A stretch of 64,000 bases of DNA from Vigna angularis (lineage: Eukaryota > Streptophyta > Magnoliopsida > Fabales > Fabaceae): positions 6,014,001-6,078,000 of the forward strand of contig NC_068974.1 of NCBI RefSeq assembly GCF_016808095.1, read 5' to 3'. Positions within the stretch are counted from its first letter, which is position 1, and every line of letters starts with the position of its first letter. Below are positions 1 through 12,654 of this stretch, piece by piece. The position numbers and the translations under genes were made by a program. The notes beneath the pieces were generated by a model. It was not told the DNA's origin, did no database searches, and saw only the letters and a list, made by a program, of their open reading frames with translations.

Positions 1-640
1 AAAATGAAAATCAAACCACGAAAAGATCCGAAGGATTGTTAAAATGTAGAAGGATTTTTGTGAATGGAGGTTGTAGCGTTTTGAAAGGGTGCAAAATCCA
101 AATCTTTCAACCTTTTTCTTTGTTAAAATGTAGAAGGATTTTTTTGAATAGAATCTGTTTTAAATTCATAAGTGTTAACATTTTCCTCTGGTTTGCTACC
201 ATGCCTTCATCGTTAACAAAGAAATTTCTTCATTTAGTAGAGGAATCGATAACAAACCAACGGAAAAAGTTAACATGAATTTGTTTACGGAAGTTCTATA
301 GTTTAATGAAGCAGGAGTAACAGTTTGAAAGGATGTGAAATCCAAATCTATCAACCTTTTCCTTTGGTTTTCTATACTCCTTCAAGCTTTTTTGTGTCCT
401 TGAAGAAGATAACAGAAAACACAAAGAAAAAAAATTAACAGATGGAGTTCATAGCAGAAATTTTATAAATGGATGTGTATAGGTTATCTAAGGCTCTGAA
501 ACTGTATTTATAGAAAAAAGGAATAATTTCCTTTGGCTTGATGTGGGGTGACCTTTGGCTTCAATAATAAAATGCAGTGCAAAGGTCACTCCTTTTTATT
601 ATTTTTATCTTTTTTTATTTTTCCTTTTTAACCTCCAATA
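1..640. other. AT-rich tract with decayed internal repeats
   Basis: No convincing gene. A block with the words GAATGGAGGTTGTAGCG, TTTGAAAGG and AATCCAAATCT recurs imperfectly near 60-120, 310-370 and 715-750, and a GAAATTTTATAAATGG word recurs at about 455 and 795. This looks like decayed transposon sequence, possibly the interior of the CACTA-like element ending at 2130. Confidence 0.4.
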
Positions 641-2130
641 ACACGTCAATTTTGGAAATATTCGACGTCCTCTATAGGGTGTGTTTTTGAAATTCCTTGA
701 TAGAGTTTATGAATTTTATGAATGGAAGTTGTAGCATTTTGAAAGGCCTTGGAGTTGTTACAAGTTAACAAAAAGAAACCTTGGAGTTGTTACAAGAAAT
801 TTTATAAATGGATGTCTACATAAATAATTATTGTTGGGAAAGGCCTGATATGGGCTTCAATAATAAAAGACAATCTACTTAAATGATATGTGGGAAAATG
901 CAGTTTGCTGCTAGAAACGAAGAGGTTGACGTCAATTTCTTTAGACTTCCAAAGTGTCTTTTTGGTTTAATTCTTTTTTCTCTTAATCCAACAATAAACG
1001 TCGGATTCCTTGGGCATCTGACGTATTCGTTGGTTTAAAAGAAAAAAAAATTATTTGTGGCAAAAAAACGTCGAATTGGTGAAAGAGTTCGACATTCTTT
1101 TGTTAGTTTAAAAGAAAAAAGAAAAAAAAGAGGAACTGAGGTTATTGTTAACGTTTTCTATTTTGTTATGGCATGTTGAACTTTGACGTTATATGTGAGT
1201 ACACGTCAAAGCCAAATCCCCAATTAATTTGACTTGATATGTGGCTTCCTCCGCTTAATAAAACGTCGAAGCCACGCGTACAAGGACGTTTTTTTGTTTT
1301 GTTTAGAAGAAAAAATTAAAAACATAATTTCTGGAAAATACAATGTCCAACGCGAAGAAGAATTCAACGTTATGTGATTGGTTTAAAAGAAAAAGAAAAA
1401 ATAATAAAAAAGGAACTAAATAACAAAACGTCTAAGACAATATAAAATTGACATTTTATTGGTTGATTTAAACGTAAAATAAACAAATAACTACTAGCTG
1501 TAATATACAACGTCCTTCTTTTGTTATGGTCAACGTCATATTAATTAAATCAATATTTAGTATTTATTTATTTTGTATTGGACATCGGCTACTTCCTTAG
1601 GGACGTTATGTGATTACGACCAGCACGTCCAACCCCAACTTGTACGACGTTCTGTATTGTTTTAAACGTCGACCCCATAAAGTGTGGGACGTTCTGTTTG
1701 GTTTATAAGAGAAAAGAAATAAAGAATAAAAAAGGGATTTACTCTTTGGCTTCATGCTGGCATATAAAACGTCCAATATTTGTCATGATTGATGTCAAAT
1801 GTGCGGGTATGAGTAATACTGCTAGAAGCAAACCACTATTTCGTTATTTTTTTAATATAAATTGAACGTCAGATTTTTCTTAAGATGACATTATGTGATT
1901 CTAAGGTCATTGTTTTACGTCGATCTGGGCCTTATTTGACGTTAATACATTTTAGATTACGTCGATAAGCTTCTTGTTTGACGTTAACACATTTTAGACG
2001 GCGCACTGTTTTAGTAATTGACGTGGAGCGATTCAATTTATTTACAAAAATGCCACTGGTCATTTTTAACGTTGGATATTGAGGCTACAATTGTGAACGC
2101 GTGACGTTATACGCTGTTTTTCCACTAGTG
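641..2130. mobile_element. CACTA-like element, right terminal region
   Basis: The tract is dense in short ACGTC/GACGT words in both orientations, the pattern of CACTA subterminal repeats. It ends with TTTTTCCACTAGTG at 2117-2130, which reads on the minus strand as a CACTAGTG terminus followed by an A-rich stretch and GCGTATAACGTCACGCG. The same terminus, with a very similar preceding block, occurs at 44870-44997. No transposase was seen and the left end is not identified, so this is probably a non-autonomous or truncated copy. The sequence right after it is LTR sequence, so it probably inserted into that LTR. Confidence 0.6.
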
Positions 2131-2134
2131 TAAA

Positions 2135-3062
2135 GTTTTGAAAATTGTTTAAATGCTTGACATAACTGTCACAACGGTCATATTTTTAAATATGTTGACC
2201 AAGCATTTATTACAAATAGATTACATTAATTGCGCTTTCAATTAATGCATTTGACTACTGTTAATCTGTTATAAATGTGAATTGTATTTGACTAGATTAA
2301 TAGCATAATCGATTAAAACGCGTCTGATTTGTCTTATACTATATATAGACGCATGATTTGATTTTTGTAAGAAGAATTGATCTTGAAACTTTCATATCTT
2401 TTTCAGTGTGTACTTTGAGATCTTATAGAAGACAGAAAAGCTCCAAGAATCAAGAATTACCGTGGTGATATAGTCTTGAGGATTTCTGTGAAGCAAGTGA
2501 TTGATAAGAAAAGACTGATCGTTTTGCACAGGAAGGTGCTTTCTACGTGATCAGGAAAAGCTTTGGCAAATGCTGAGTGTTGTTGGTGTTCCCTGTGGTG
2601 TATACAGAAAGAAGAACGTGGTTCTTGACTTTGAGGGGTATCTCAAAGGGGTTGACAGCAGAAGAGGATTGTTCTTGATGCTTGTCTGTTTTGTGTACTA
2701 CCTATACTTAGATTAGTGAGTTAGAGAGGTGATTTACATTTTGACGTGAGGTTGTTGTAAAGCCTTGGTGTGAAAACTCAAATCTATATAGTGCATTGGC
2801 TTCTATCTCGGGTTGAGTAGAAGGACACTGGATGTAAGCGTGGCCGAACCAGTATAAACTATAGTGTTTGAATTTTCTTATCCCTTCTCTTTGTATTAAA
2901 TCAATTATATTGTCATTGCATTCGAATACGCTTACTGTTTCATTGCATACAAATTTACTTGCGATTCAAGAAAAGTTTAAAGACTTCCTGTTTTGTGAAA
3001 AAGATTTTAAAAGCAATCATTTTTACACATCACCAATTCACCCCCTCTTGGTGTGAGAAACA
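2135..3062 (+). repeat. Sirevirus-like copia LTR fragment (3' part)
   Basis: The tract matches, in opposite orientation, the LTR at 4536-6000. Shared words include the AATCGATTA-type motifs, a GAACCAGTATAAA segment, a CAATTCACCCCCTCTTGG segment and an end in GAGAAACA at 3062. The LTR start is missing because a CACTA end abuts at 2130. The short open frame at 2868-3056 lies inside this LTR and is not a gene. Confidence 0.6.
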
Positions 3063-4535
3063 AAGCACTTCTTTTTTTAATAGTAGCAGATTCAAAACGC
3101 CGTCGTTGCACTAAAGGTTAGCCCCCTTTACAGTAGCTGCCAATGAAACTCACCGTCATTTTTCTTTGGCCCAATGTAAAACATGCCCATTTCTATGAAA
3201 TTTCATTAGACCAACAATGACCCATTCAATTCACCATAGTAGCGACCCATATCAGAATTAGCACACTAATAACTTAAATCCAATTTTAAATCAAATCAGC
3301 CCAAGATTTCTGCAACAAAGAAAAAGAATGTATTAAAAAAATATAACCTATTCTAAAATATATTTTTATTTTTGTTTCTAAAAAAAGGAAAAAGAATCTA
3401 ATTCTTTAAAAACTAATTTTATTTACCTAAAAAGAAGAAATTAACTCTATTTTTATTTAAAAGCTAAATTTAGGTATCTAAACTAATCTACTCTATTTCT
3501 AAAGAATTAAAGACTAAAGAAGCTTAAGATAAGAATTTGAACAAAGAAAAATATGCAAAACTAGAGTGTTATCACCCCTCACAACCAAACTCTACCTTAC
3601 CCAACTTCCACTTTTCTTCTTTCACTCCCTCTCTTCAACCCTTTCATCCTCTTTCTTTACCCTTAACCCTTCTCTTGAACATCTAAACCCTCTTCCATCT
3701 CTCTTCTCCCTTCCTCTTCAGATGCCTCCTCCTTATATGCTCTCCTCATCGATACGAGGGCTGAGGAGTAGTTATGTCGAGCAGTGATGTCCTTTATCTC
3801 CTTCCCTTTCGATGTTTATAAAATAAGGCGGAGAAAGAGCGTAGACATGTCATCATCTAGGAGCATGTATTCAAGTGGAGTATAGTAGAAGATATGATAG
3901 AATATGATAGCCCATAATTTGAGGGAGTCTCCATATTCATAGAAGTTCATCTTAGGAGTCCATATTTACATTACTATAATATGTTTATGTGTTTAAATAT
4001 AAAATCATTCATTTATCTTTATGTGTTGTTTTGTTCTGATTGTTTTAATCATGTCTTAGTTAAATGTTTTGTTATTTCTATATATTTTGACTGTGTCCAC
4101 TAACCCGCATGCACAAGATAAAAACAGTAAAAGAAGACATAACACTTAAAACACACAACGAACAATAAACACATAAATCTAAATCTCTGCATTGAATTGA
4201 GAAAGATTATATCATTTAGATGTGTATTTCTTAAACATAAAAAAGGGGAAGATTGTTAAGAGAAAATTGTCTATACCTCTAAACGCTCCCATGTTTTGAA
4301 GTTTAATCAAATAACATTAAACGAAATAAGAATATAAAAATATTATAGGTAGAAACATAAGAATTAGGTTTGAAATCCCCAACAATACAAAAGCCTGAGG
4401 GAAACAGTTAAGATTGTAGAAAACATAGAAACACCTAAGTTAAGTACTTAGACGCAATGCTAATTGACTAATAAGTCAAAGCGTCTAAGAAAGTTATGAT
4501 AAACATGTAATCTATATGTTAGAATTGATGAGCTT
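3063..4535. other. Non-coding AT-rich spacer
   Basis: I see no supportable gene. A pyrimidine-rich stretch around 3570-3740 reads as an open frame only because of its composition (Leu/Ser/Pro-rich). The rest is AT-rich without clear repeats. Confidence 0.4.
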
Positions 4536-6000
4536 TGTTTCTCAACACCAAGAGGGGGGTGAATTGGTGTTTTATAAAAATAAATGCTTTTCAAATATTT
4601 TTCGCAAATGATATGATTCTTTAAATCTTTCTTGAACAATAAGCAATGTGCCTACAATGAAACAATATGCTTAATCAATTTATGATAATGTGTAATCAAT
4701 TAATGTAGAGAGATAGGGAGAAGAAAATCAAACAATGATTTTTATACTGGTTCGGCCACTGCCTACATCTAGTGTCCTTTCAATCAACCTAAGATTGAAA
4801 GCCAATTGCACTATAAAGATCTGAGTTTTTACAACAAGGATTTTACAGTAACAACTATTGTCAAAATGTAAACAACCTCTCTAACCCACTAATCTAATAT
4901 AGCCAATACAGAAAACATGCAGCAAGAACAATCATCTCCTATAGATACCCCTTTGAAAACCCTCTCAAAGTACAAAGAACTCCTCGTTCTTCTTCCTGGC
5001 AACACGCACAGGGAACCACAAATCAAAGATTGTGAATCTTCTTCTCCTGATCAAACAACAAGCACCTCAGTTGTGCAGAATGATCAACCTCTTTAATTAA
5101 GTCAAGTTTGTCTCTCAAAAAATCTTCAAGAATAGTAAACCACTTCAAGTTCTTGTTTCTTGGGCTTTTGATAACCTCTGTAAAACTTCTTAAAAGAATA
5201 TTAATTAAATATGAAAATCTAAATCTCAATTGTCTTACAATAATTCAATCAATGCATTAATATATAATTTAAGTCAATCGTGACACACTTTAATCGATTA
5301 GCCAACTTATGTAATTGGTTACATTTCATAGGTGTAACAGAATTACAACTAACTTGGCTTCTTAATTGAATACGCAATTAATACAATCGATTTTCATTAA
5401 ATTCTTAGTCAAACATATTAAAAATATGACCATTGTAGCAGTTAGATAAGCATAAGTCAATTTTCAAATCTTAACAGACTTAATTGAATACACAGTCCAT
5501 GTAATTGATTAGTCTTTGACACTTAGAAGATTTTTGAAAACTTTTCTTTCCTAAAACTCATCACAACACATTTGAAAATGATATAAGCAAACACACGAGT
5601 TTTAATCGATTTACCAACTAACGTAATCGATTCAAAACTTGTTGTTTTGCCACAGTTCAAAACTCAAGCTGTTTGATGACCCTAATTGATTATCTCAACA
5701 CTGTAATCGATTAAGTCTTGTAGATATGCTTTTTGTGCATGTGGTTTTTCTATTTCAAAACCTATATTGTGCATACACAAATATGATCACTTTACAAACA
5801 CAGTAGTATGCATCAGTTAATACAATATGTCAAATGTATGTCAAATATGACAATCACAATATGTGTATATATTTCATAATAACGATAAGCAGTGTTGTCA
5901 TCATCATACACATGTGTTTTTATTAATGATATGTTGTCATCATCAAAAACCATTATCACAGGGATTAGCTTTAGCTATCACAGTACTCCCCCTATCAACA
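4536..6000 (-). repeat. Copia (Sirevirus-like) LTR, apparently full length
   Basis: On the minus strand this 1465-bp block starts TGTTGATAGGGGGAG (from 6000) and ends GAGAAACA (at 4536), the TG...CA boundaries of an LTR. It is preceded by a purine-rich tract (6001-6016 on the minus strand, AAAAAAGGGGGAAAT), which fits a polypurine tract, so this would be a 3' LTR. Several TAATCGATTA/TGTAATCGATT motifs are spaced through it, and the CAATTCACCCCCCTCTTGG block lies near its end. Partial relatives lie at 2135-3062 (+) and 25619-26718 (-). The family assignment rests on LTR style, not on a pol gene. Confidence 0.65.
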
Positions 6001-6116
6001 ATTTCCCCCTTTTTTGATGATGCACAACCATGATTAATGAAACCATGTTGTATAGTACACAATCAAACAGTTTGAAATATCTCAGTAACACAGTTCAATT
6101 ACTTCAAATACTTCTT
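6001..6116 (-). other. Polypurine tract and internal stub of the copia element
   Basis: The purine-rich tract on the minus strand directly abuts the LTR start at 6000. About 100 bases of possible internal sequence follow, before CACTA transposase coding sequence begins near 6117. The rest of the retroelement is missing. Confidence 0.5.
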
Positions 6117-7666
6117 CTAAGGGGTCATTACAGAAGACTTCTTCGACGTTTTTCCAAGTACACGATGTACTTTATTAACTTTTTCAAGAACTTCAAGTCT
6201 AGTAAGTGGAACGGGTGCATTGTCTTTCTCTTGTTGTCCATTGAATACTTTTCTTAACCTTCGATATGGATGATTAGATTGTAAAATTCGCCGATGACGC
6301 ATATACATTGTCTTCCTTTCGTGTTTTAATTGATGAGTTGCAGTGTTTTCTTCACATATAGGACATGCTTTATGATCCTTCACATTGTACCCCGACAAAT
6401 TACCGTAAGCTGGGAAGTCATTAATGGTGCAAAATAACATGGCATGCATCATGAAAGTTTCTGAAGCAAAGGCATCAAATATTTCAACCCCATCAAACCA
6501 CAGCAACTTCAAGTCTTCAACTAATGACCTGAAATAAACATTTATGTCGTTTCCAAGCTGCTTTGGACCAGATATCAACATTGACAACATCATGTACTTT
6601 CTTTTCATGCACAATCCAGGAGATAAGTTGTAAATTATCAGTATAATGGGCCAACAACTATGATTGGTACTTAAATTACCAAATGGGTTCATTCCATCAG
6701 TAGCTAAGTCAAACCTAAGACTTCTACACTCTTGACCAAATTGGGAGGATTCTTGATCAATATTTTTCCATTGCTTTGAATCAGCTGGATAACGAAGCAG
6801 CCCATTAGTTGTTCTCTCATCAGCATGCCATCTTAGGTTTTTAGCATCTTTGGGATTCGTGAACAAACGCTTAAGTCTGGCCACGAGTGGAAGGTACCAA
6901 ACTACTTTCAAAGTAGAACCATTCTTTTATGTGTGACCACTATCTTCACCGTTGTTTTTTGCCTTGTATCGTGATAACCCACATTTTGACACTTTGTCAA
7001 AAAATCATACTCATTCCTATACAATATGCAATCATTTGGACATGCATGTTTCCATTTATACTTCATACCCATCGAACAAAGAATTTTTTTTGCATCAGAA
7101 TTACGAGTGGGTAACAAATTTCCATCTGGCAGCATTTCATTCAACAATGACAACAATTCTGTAAAACTCTTATCAGTCCATCGATTGCTCGCCTTTATAT
7201 TCATGAGCCTTAACATCGCTGACAACTGTGTGAACTTAGTTGAACCGACATACAAAGGAGTCTCCGCATCAGTGGACATCGTTTCATACACATGCGCTTG
7301 GGCAAAAGCTACTACGCCAACATCGATGATCATGTCCTCTAAGTTTTCTTCTTCCGGTCGATCTTCCATATCCATGGTGGAATCATATACATTTTCAGTT
7401 GGAGAGACAGTTGGAAAGTCTGTTGTCTCACCGTGCTATATCCATGTTGTATAACTTCGTATGAAACCATCATAGATAAGATGTTCCCTAATATCGGTTA
7501 CGTTCAACTTCCTCTCATTCAAACAGTTCACACAGGCACATCTAAACATGACTTCATCATCACTTGTACTCTCATTACGTTGCACAAACTCTATAAATTC
7601 TTCTACCCCACTCTCGTACTCAGTGTTGATGCATGGTAGATTAATCCACCCTTGATCTGTAAGCAT
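6117..7666 (-). pseudogene. TNP2-like CACTA (En/Spm) transposase, broken, N-terminal half
   Basis: Three minus-strand segments line up as one gene. The first (7666-7439) matches the transposase-associated domain at the N terminus, with GVEEFIEFV and FRCACVNC. The second (7435-6908) contains KWKHACPNDCILY, typical of TNP2 proteins. The third (6911-6117) is TNP2 core, with KVVWYLPLVARLKRLF, LRWHADER, RYPADSKQW and CPICEENT. The first two share a frame and are separated by a TAG at 7436-7438, where family members usually have a Trp before HGE. A one-base frameshift near 6910 separates the second and third. The C-terminal TNP2 region is absent; the sequence runs into LTR debris. The protein would drive cut-and-paste transposition, but this copy cannot encode an intact enzyme. 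Confidence 0.85.
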
Positions 7667-8489
7667 GTTTACTGAAATTGTTTACAAAAGCAATTTAACA
7701 AGTTCATATTAAAAGGAAAATTTTAAGGATAGAAACCTAGGAGCGTGAAAGTCGGTCAAATGATAATATCCGCATTTAAGAAGTCGGTCAACTGTACAAT
7801 ATCTGGACAAAAGCAAACAACACATTAATTACTCTCATGATTCCTAAAGTTTATTTCATCACCAAATCAACCTATTTAATACAAACCATTCAACATCATA
7901 TTTCCTAATTTCTATATCCCTAATTCAAAAATCTACACCAATTTACATTATCAATCAATTTACATTATCAATCAATTTACATTACAACCAATTTAACAAA
8001 TCAAAATTCTAATATCCTAATTTCTATATCCCTAATTCAAAAATATACACCAATTTACATTATAAATAAATTTACATTATCAACAAATTTAACACAAACA
8101 ATTCAAATTTTTATTCCCCTAAATATGTAAATCACTAATTTGTATGGCTAAACCCCTCTGTGCTCATGGATTCTCATCACCAAATAACAATTATATCAAT
8201 TCCAAATTGGTTTACTATCAAAGCACATATTAAAATAGACAAAATTGGTGCCGGCGAAAAGAAACGGTGGCAGCAAACTTACCACTTGAAGATAGCAGAA
8301 ACGGTGGCAGCGAGAATAGCTAGTGGCGGTGACATCGACAATCGGTGGATACGACGACGGCGTTAGAGGTAGCGAAAGTGAGAAGGGAGGAGGCTTAGCC
8401 GCGAGAGGAAGAAGTGGAACAGTGCACGAGGAATAAGAAAATTGTTGGTGTAAATGAAACCTACTGTGTTTCTTGAAGTAAATAAAAGA
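7667..8489. repeat. Non-coding CACTA interior with short tandem repeats
   Basis: This lies upstream of the transposase. Around 7900-8100 an approximately 100-bp segment is repeated twice, with inner repeats of CAATTTACATTATCAAT. The rest, including a short GC-richer stretch at 8240-8400, has no gene I can support; it may be the transposon promoter or 5' untranslated region. Confidence 0.45.
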
Positions 8490-9011
8490 TACTGCCTCGG
8501 TTAAGTATAAAACCGAGGCCATAAAACCATACCGCATCATTTAAGTGTACAACCGATGCCTATTCTTTTTCAGAAAATGGCAAATTTGAAATTGTGCCTC
8601 ACACTATACGCCTCGGTTCGCAGTAAAACCGAGGCTGAAAGACATTATCACATCGGTTGAGCAAAACCGAGGCAGTATCATTAGACAAAATGAAGTTGGA
8701 ATGTTCCATTACTGAAGTAGTAGGAGTCTGGCAGGACATATTGTCTCGGTTCCCCTAGTGACCGAGGCAGTATCCCTGTTTCAAAAAACGTGTCAGATTT
8801 AAAGTCTGACTTGCAGGTTGACGGTGCAGGGTATTATGCCTCGATTTTCTCTATAATCGAAGCAGTATACTCTTTATGCCTCGGTTTTAAGCACAACCGA
8901 TGTATATATTTTGGTTTTATTTACAGAACTGCCACCGTATTTTTATATGCTTCGATTTTTACGAAACCAAAGCATATATGGTGCATTAAAAAAGGGTTTT
9001 TTTTACTAGTG
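8490..9011 (-). repeat. CACTA subterminal repeats and terminus
   Basis: Many copies of GCCTCGGTT and its complement AACCGAGGC (some decayed to ACCGATGC or ATCGAAGC) are arranged as short inverted pairs, ending at the CACTAG terminus at 9011. In CACTA elements such repeats are the binding sites of the element's own DNA-binding protein. That function is known for the class and only inferred here. Confidence 0.7.
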
Positions 9012-9506
9012 GACTGCAGATGCTTAGTTCTACTTTAGTTCAGTTATTTGTATATAATTTTATCTTTAGTTGGTTTGTATATAAAGTTTCTTAAATGGTT
9101 ATTTACTAATTTTATATTTTCGTAAGTTAATTAATCTATTATATTAATGATGTGATACTTTATTATATTTTAATATTATACCTTTGGGAGGTTAAAAATT
9201 GTATCATTTTATATTTCAAAAAGAAAGGCAAATGGCACAACGTTCCAAAGTGTTACAAGTAAAATAATTATTATGAAATTGACTGTTGAAAAGAATACAT
9301 TTTTTATCAAATATAATATGCAACTATACAAGTACAAATGATTTATGTATCGATAGAATTGATCGTGGGCTCAAATGAACTTGTTTAAGTGATAAAACTT
9401 AGTCGTCAATAAAAATAATGATACTCCAACTAATAATATTGTTTAAAAAAATATATGTATTCAAATAATTAAGTATAGAAAATAAGATAAAAAAAATAAT
9501 ATCAAC
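9012..9506. other. AT-rich spacer between two CACTA termini
   Basis: I see no gene, RNA or repeat here. It is the host sequence between the outward-facing end at 9011 and the next CACTA start at 9507. Confidence 0.4.
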
Positions 9507-9856
9507 CACTAGTAAAAAAAATGTATTTTAACTCGCACATGATGCTTTGATTTCAGAAAAATCGAAGCATATCAAAATGCGGTGGCAATATCGCAATTTT
9601 AACCATCTTATATGTCTCGGTTATTGATGAACCGATGCCTAAAGACAATAATGCCTCGATTGTTTGAGTGACCGAGGCATATAACCCTTTCTGGGTCTAC
9701 CGAACGGCCTCGCTTATTTGCAAAACCGAGGCAGTAGTTGACCGAACGGTTTCGGTTGAGCACCTAACCGAGGCATTTAGTCCTGTACAGACCGAACGAC
9801 CTCGCTTGTTTGCAGAACCGAGGCAGTAGTTGACCAAACGGCCTCGGTTGAGCGCC
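9507..9856 (+). mobile_element. CACTA terminal fragment, same family as 6117-9011
   Basis: It starts CACTAGTAAAAAAAATG at 9507 and carries the same CCTCGGTT/AACCGAGG subterminal repeats. At about 9856 it stops inside a repeat and the sequence continues as thionin-gene 3' flank (TATTGATAAAAAATAATATT). The rest of the element and the thionin gene expected upstream of that flank are missing, which suggests a deletion. Confidence 0.7.
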
Positions 9857-12654
9857 TATTGATAAAAAATAATATTTGTTATCTATTTCTGTATTTTCTT
9901 TTCCAATTTCGTCCTTTCATCTTTTTTATCTTTTTTATTTTTGTAACTTGGGTATTAATAAAACAATACTTTAAAGAAAACATAATCACAAATTCTATTA
10001 AGAAAGACAACAAAGAAAAAACACCGAAGAGAAAGTGATAGTTAAATTCTTGTAAAGGTAATAAGTCTTTATAATATGAATCACAATATATACTTGGATA
10101 TGTAAAATTATGATAAGTTTATAAATATTTAATTGTTTTATACTTTTTCAAGCGCATAAAAATATATTTGAATGAATTATTAGTATTTGTTTTAAACAAA
10201 ACTGTTATCAATTTATTTTGTTCCCAAAATTTTATTATTTTTTATATATTTCATATAGTTGAATGAGGTCTTATATTTAAGTACTATAAAATAAAAATTA
10301 TTTTAAATAGACATTTTTTTTTCTAAAGATAAACTTTCTAACCAGTCATGGTAGAGATGTAAGGAACGACCTAATACAGTAGTCCGTCTTTAAATTTCAA
10401 TAAAGTCGTAGATTATTATGCATACCGAGGTTTAGGCATGGGCTAGGGTACGAAAATTGATTGAATAAAATTTGTGGTGAAACTATAGCTTGTCCAACCC
10501 ATCTTATTTAGCTTCTAACGGTGTTAATTTCTATTGAACTTTAACAATATTACAATTTTTGTATTTCAATTAAAAAGCTAGGATGTGAAAATTATGTTTT
10601 GTTTTATCTCTATATATAAAAATGAAGATGAGAAAGAGAATTTTCTAGGTAAAAAAAAAGTTAAAATTCTAATTCAAATCTTGAATTATAAAAAAAAAAC
10701 CTTTCACACAATAATTATCTATTATAAATTATTATCAATCAGAACTAATAATATTACTTGTAATTAGTTTTTTTTATTGGTAAAATACTTTAGAGTTTCT
10801 AAAAGATAATTAGAAATATAAAAGTTTGGGATGAGCTAGTGAAAACCATTTGTTATTATTGTTCTTCTACAACATATTGAATTACATTTCTATTATCACT
10901 TTGGAAAGTTTTTCTTTTTTTCTTAATTTTTATATTTTTAATGAGATAAAATCGTCGAACAATCCCAATATTGTAAGAATCGCTGGTTATAAAAGGAGAT
11001 AGTTGAATAGAGTTTAGAATTATTTTAGTAGGGATTTAGACTGAACCATCTAGTAAAATCAATCAAATAACATACAAGATTTTTATATTGGTTCAGCCTA
11101 ACCACTTTAGACTACATCCAATTTTCTCTTTAAATATATAGTTTATAAGGTTGTAATAATAAAATTAAATATTACAAATCGAGTAGTCAAATTAGTTTTG
11201 GTTCTCATGAATACACAAATCACTCTTGTTTATACCTTCCTAATATCTCTTAAGATTAAGAATTCACAAGTAGAAAGAAAAATTCTCTTACAAAGAATAC
11301 AATTTTGGCTCACTAGGGACAACTTCACAGTGAATGATTACAAAGTATATCTCACAACCCATAAGCACATTTATTATCACTATAAAGGAAATTTGAATAA
11401 AATGTATATACTTGGTTTAACAAGAAATATTTGTAAATTATTTTTTTAGAAAATACTTTATCATTTTTAAAGTTATATTAAGCAACCATAAAACGTCATG
11501 GTTGTACAAGCATTAGACCATCACTAGTGTAAAAGGGACTACCACAATATTGATTGAGGACATTTAACAAGTTACTCTCATGAAAAAACATGCGATGACA
11601 AAATTACAATTTTTTTGAACTTTTTAACAACGATTGGTTAAATAATCATTTTTAAAAGAAGAAACGACACTAGTTATATGGAGAACCACGTTAAAATGGG
11701 AAAGATGATAAATAACAACAGTTATATAGTGAATCATCGTTAAAACATTCAGAAACAATAACAATTATGTAGAAACGTCGTCGAATGTTCAATACTTTCA
11801 TAAAATAAAGACACATTTCTTTCTCTCGCACGACTTTTATTTGAGTGTTTCATGTTCCCCTACACTTTCATTCTCTCTTCCCCTTTTCCTTTTCATTTTG
11901 TCTTCCCCTTTGCCTTTTCATTTTCTTTTCCCCTTGCATCTCATAGTCACCGCAACTCTTGCCTCTACCAATAGCTAATTGCTCAACGTGAACCTCCTCC
12001 ATCCATGAAGCACTACTGATTTCACTACACGTCACATCTTGCAATAAAACTCATGCATGAGGCTCCTATGTGAAGCTCTCCACACTAAGTTGTGAGGCTT
12101 ATTCGCAAAGCTCTCTACAATGTGTTGCAAAACCTTCGTCGCGATCGAGTTTCCTCCTCATCTATGGTTGGTACTTTACATTTATCTCTACGACTTCACA
12201 AACAAGTATATAGAATGCACATCAAAATTTGAAGACCTAAAAAACATTACTTAGATGAAAAATAAAAACAAAATTGTATAATTGTCCTTTTCTCTCTTTT
12301 TTTGTCAACAACTAAAGAGGGTATTGAGGAAAAGAAAACATCACTCTTGTGATTTTGCTAGTGATGGTGGATGTGAAGGTGGTGATCCTCTTGGTGGGGT
12401 TCTTTTATAGTTCTTAGTTGTTTAATTGTTCGTCATGACTTGAATTGTATTGAGTAGGGTACATAGTTTGATATGAGTGTTTAACTTTGACCGTTCTGAG
12501 GAACTAACTATGTGAAAATTTATGTGAAAATTTGTACAACACATTGACAACTATCTCATACTCTTCAAAACAAGAATTTAATCCAAACCTCACAACAATA
12601 TTATAAGAGTAAAAGAAAAAGTCAAATACAAGTTTAAAGTGATAAAGAAAATAC
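9857..12654 (+). repeat. Thionin-unit 3' flank without its gene
   Basis: From 9857 this tract matches the sequence after the type A gene at 14165 and, at greater length, after the type B gene at about 54490-56700. The alignment includes the AATAAAACAA stretch, GACGTCTTTAAATTT-like blocks and the region around 10840-11450. It begins just downstream of where the stop codon should be, with the gene itself replaced by the CACTA fragment. It marks a sixth, gene-less repeat unit. The short open frames at 10585 and 11198 recur as non-coding sequence in the other copies and are not genes. Confidence 0.65.
11522..12250. mobile_element. CACTA-like element (family with CACTAGTGTAAAA end), one end visible
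   Basis: A CACTAGTGTAAAAGGG terminus at 11522 is followed by inverted-pair words such as ACGATT...AATCGT. Related starts lie at 56232 and 62068, and complements end at 27694 and 38889, always at the same place within the thionin-unit flank. The insertion therefore predates duplication of the units. The other terminus was not found with confidence, so the end coordinate is approximate. Confidence 0.4.

Larger units (their letters stand above)
6117..9011 (-). mobile_element. CACTA element, 5' half, truncated
   Basis: Read on the minus strand, the element begins CACTAGTAAAAAAAACCC at 9011. A subterminal region rich in CCTCGGTT/AACCGAGG repeats follows (to about 8480), then non-coding sequence and the TNP2 pseudogene. 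It is cut off near 6117, where copia LTR sequence begins, so the 3' half and second terminus are missing. No target-site duplication can be tested. Confidence 0.75.

Noticed and set aside
3566..3787. 73-codon open frame as a gene
   Set aside because: Low-complexity Leu/Ser/Pro from a CT-rich tract, no start context or domain.
7898..8100. CRISPR-like array
   Set aside because: Only two copies of a degenerate AT-rich unit without regular spacers, inside a plant CACTA element.
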